A stretch of 54,900 nt of DNA from positions 1 to 54,900 of the forward strand of contig CAIMLG010000008.1 in NCBI GenBank assembly GCA_903842235.1, given 5' to 3'. The notes under the pieces are model-generated. The model saw nothing but the letters and a program-made list of their open reading frames with translations, was not told where the DNA came from and ran no database searches. Of this stretch, positions 53,351 through 54,900 are shown piece after piece. This stretch comes from an uncultured Verrucomicrobia subdivision 3 bacterium. Its GTDB lineage: Bacteria > Verrucomicrobiota > Verrucomicrobiia > Limisphaerales > UBA11358. The position numbers and the translations under genes are program-made. How positions within the stretch are numbered: the stretch's first letter is position 1; every line of letters begins with the position of its first letter.

Positions 53351-54331
53351 TCAACTGATGGCGCCGGGGCGGGTGAGGTTTTTGCCGGGGCCGGGGAGCG
53401 TCGGTTTACGGCCCGCCTGCCACAACAGCCGCACCGCGTAACCCCGACTGCCCATCCGCAATCGTTCTGCGATTTGCCCCACCGTCAGCGTGGTGTGTTT
53501 CCGCAATTGCTGCGCCAGTCGCACCTTCACCGGATGGCCTTTGCGCTGCCGCCCCAAGTCCGCCTCCGTCCAGCGCGCCCGTTTCAAGCCCGCCGCAATC
53601 CGTTGCTCCGCCTGCTCGGCCACGCTGGCGGACCGCTCCTCGCCGTAATGCTCCGGCCCCAGGCGCTCCGCCATCTGCCCCAGCAATTCCTTGCGAAACG
53701 CCTCGTTCCCCAAGCACCAACCGCGTCGCAACGGGCGATAATCCGCGTCCGTCTCCGCCGCCCGGCGCAGTGCCAGTTGGGCCGCCAGATACCGCCGGCC
53801 CGCCGTGCTGTCCTGGGGAATCCGGTATTCGCCCAGCAAGCGATCCACGCGCAACCACGGCCATCGTTTCGCCGGGCTTTTCAAATATTCTGGCCAACTA
53901 CTCCACGCATACGAGCTCAACGGCTGTTCCGGCGTCAGCAGCTTGGCGCGCGCGGGATTCAAATGCACATAATCACATACCGTCTTGAGATAACCGGTGC
54001 CGCTGCCGTCCACGATCAAGGACTTGTAGCGACCGCTGAAGAGGTGCCCGAAGAATTTGTGCCGCCGATTGAAGCGCGCCGTGTAAGTGCCCAGCCACCA
54101 TTTCATGCCCGCCACCAGGTTGGGCTGCGGTGTCTCCACCACCAGATGAAAGTGATTGGGCATCAGGCAGAGCGCGTGAACTTGCCAGCCGGTCTTGGTG
54201 CAGGCTTCGCCCAAGGTGGTCAGGAAGCGTTCCCGATCTGGATCATCCAGAAAGATCAACTCCCGCCGGTCGCCACGATTCATCACATGGTAAATCGCGC
54301 CTTCATATTCCACGCGTAATTTGCGAGCCAT
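53351..54331 (-). CDS. REP-associated tyrosine transposase (IS200-like HUH, RAYT)
   Basis: 326 residues. Y1 transposase domain in the first 190 residues with the HUH motif LMPNHFHLVVE (His60 and His62), SGRYKSLIVDG, and YVHLNPARAKL, where the Tyr of the catalytic helix lies upstream in CDYVHLN. The C-terminal 130 residues contain a HTH-like segment (TLTVGQIAERLRMGSRGYAV). RAYTs act on REP palindromes and are usually single-copy and domesticated. No inverted-repeat IS ends of a second IS200 protein are visible. Upstream sequence carries the GGGGTCGGTTCTTGAC stretch common before such genes. Confidence 0.9.
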   Translation of the reverse strand: MARKLRVEYEGAIYHVMNRGDRRELIFLDDPDRERFLTTLGEACTKTGWQVHALCLMPNHFHLVVETPQPNLVAGMKWWLGTYTARFNRRHKFFGHLFSGRYKSLIVDGSGTGYLKTVCDYVHLNPARAKLLTPEQPLSSYAWSSWPEYLKSPAKRWPWLRVDRLLGEYRIPQDSTAGRRYLAAQLALRRAAETDADYRPLRRGWCLGNEAFRKELLGQMAERLGPEHYGEERSASVAEQAEQRIAAGLKRARWTEADLGRQRKGHPVKVRLAQQLRKHTTLTVGQIAERLRMGSRGYAVRLLWQAGRKPTLPGPGKNLTRPGAIS

Positions 54332-54900
54332 GCCCCGACGCTACGGCCGGGAGTGGGCATAGTCAAGAACCGACCCCTTTACGGGAAAAGAGAAAGCTTT
54401 CGGGGAGACCAGTCGTGAACCAGCGAAGGGGTCTGGACATAAGAGCCATCAGAACTGAATGGGCACGGCGGGTCTCCCCCCACCCCAGCCCAAAAACCGC
54501 TGAAGCGGAAAAGGCCCAAGGCAAAAGATTATGGTGATTCGACCAAGCCGGGAGTCTGCGACAGGTTGGACGCACGGCCGCAAGGCGGTGCGAGCCCCAA
54601 GTCATGACCACTGAATGAACCCGGTTTGGCACTGAAGGTTTTCTGGCTCCCGGAACGCCGGGAGGAGGGCGTGCGCTGTGCGTGGATGAAAGTCCGCATG
54701 CGGCAGGCTGGTCTGGCACCCAGACCGGACGCGACACGCTGGAACCAGATGGGTGACTGAACGGATCACCGCCCGCAAGGGAGGGAGGCATCCGAACCAA
54801 CGACTGAAATGACAGGCACGAATGGCACCTTGGACGCCGCCCGCAACGGCCCGAAAAAGCAAAGACAGCTTTTAAGAAAAGAAAGGCTGGCTGACGGAAA
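54332..54900 (+). mobile_element. Structured non-coding segment, possible 5' part of a group II intron
   Basis: About 570 bases without a convincing gene. Several strong inverted repeats occur: GACCCCTT (54372-54379) with AAGGGGTC (54426-54433), and GGGGAGACC (54402-54410) with GGTCTCCCC (54471-54479). Two GTGCG starts, the usual 5' end of group II introns, occur at about 54588 and 54668. The last part (GCCCGAAAAAGC, GGCTGACGGAAA) resembles the stretch before intron-encoded reverse transcriptases, but the gene itself would be outside the window. I cannot assign it with certainty; it could also be the mobile end of the RAYT element. Confidence 0.3.

Overview
The window reads as a piece of a free-living, aerobic Verrucomicrobiota-like chromosome (GC-rich, densely coded). 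This placement is inference from gene content: prepilin-type proteins with a C-terminal D-N/G motif, several Tat-exported Gfo/Idh/MocA oxidoreductases next to a DUF1080 3-keto-disaccharide hydrolase, a giant Calx-beta/DUF11/kelch secreted protein, and an aa3 oxidase cluster with subunit II last. No tRNA, rRNA or CRISPR array was found.

Layout. 1-4886 (+): 3' end of rho, a duplicated-domain lipoprotein and the ResB/CcsA pair for cytochrome c maturation. 5285-6511 (-): an adenylate-kinase-like protein with a long C-terminal extension. 6664-9886: a pseudopilin, an FHA protein, carA and ribH. 10035-19132 (+): the terminal-oxidase block, with a cupredoxin-like protein, heme A synthase (ctaA), a membrane glycosyltransferase-like protein, heme O synthase (ctaB), oxidase subunits I, III and IV, two small membrane proteins and subunit II. 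Subunit I is broken by one in-frame TAA. 19167-27674: housekeeping genes (yqgE, cysS, tmk, a DUF4404-like gene, nadB, panC, a monothiol glutaredoxin, tgt, an ACT-domain GcvR-like protein and a DUF1232-like protein). 27720-33891: an exported sugar-catabolism cluster (three Gfo/Idh/MocA proteins, DUF1080 and a TIM-barrel isomerase). 33953-44263 (+): arginine biosynthesis genes argB, argD and argF, interrupted by a frameshifted DUF2314 gene, an AlkA-type DNA glycosylase and a 1915-residue secreted protein. 44267-49994 (-): a tight uvrB, EEP phosphatase, PpiD-like, rluA operon. 50426-54331: an accessory region with a terminase small/large subunit pair, a divergent XRE regulator and a REP-associated tyrosine transposase. 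The last 570 bases are structured non-coding DNA, possibly the 5' part of a group II intron.

How the genes work together. ResB/CcsA matures c-type cytochromes. CtaA and CtaB make heme A for the oxidase encoded beside them, and the cupredoxin may carry electrons or copper. The 27.7-33.9 kb cluster fits periplasmic oxidation of glycosides to 3-keto sugars followed by hydrolysis. The main oddities are the stop codon in subunit I, a cloverleaf palindrome inserted in frame in uvrB, the T7 frameshift in the DUF2314 gene, and a terminase pair with its own regulator and no other phage genes.
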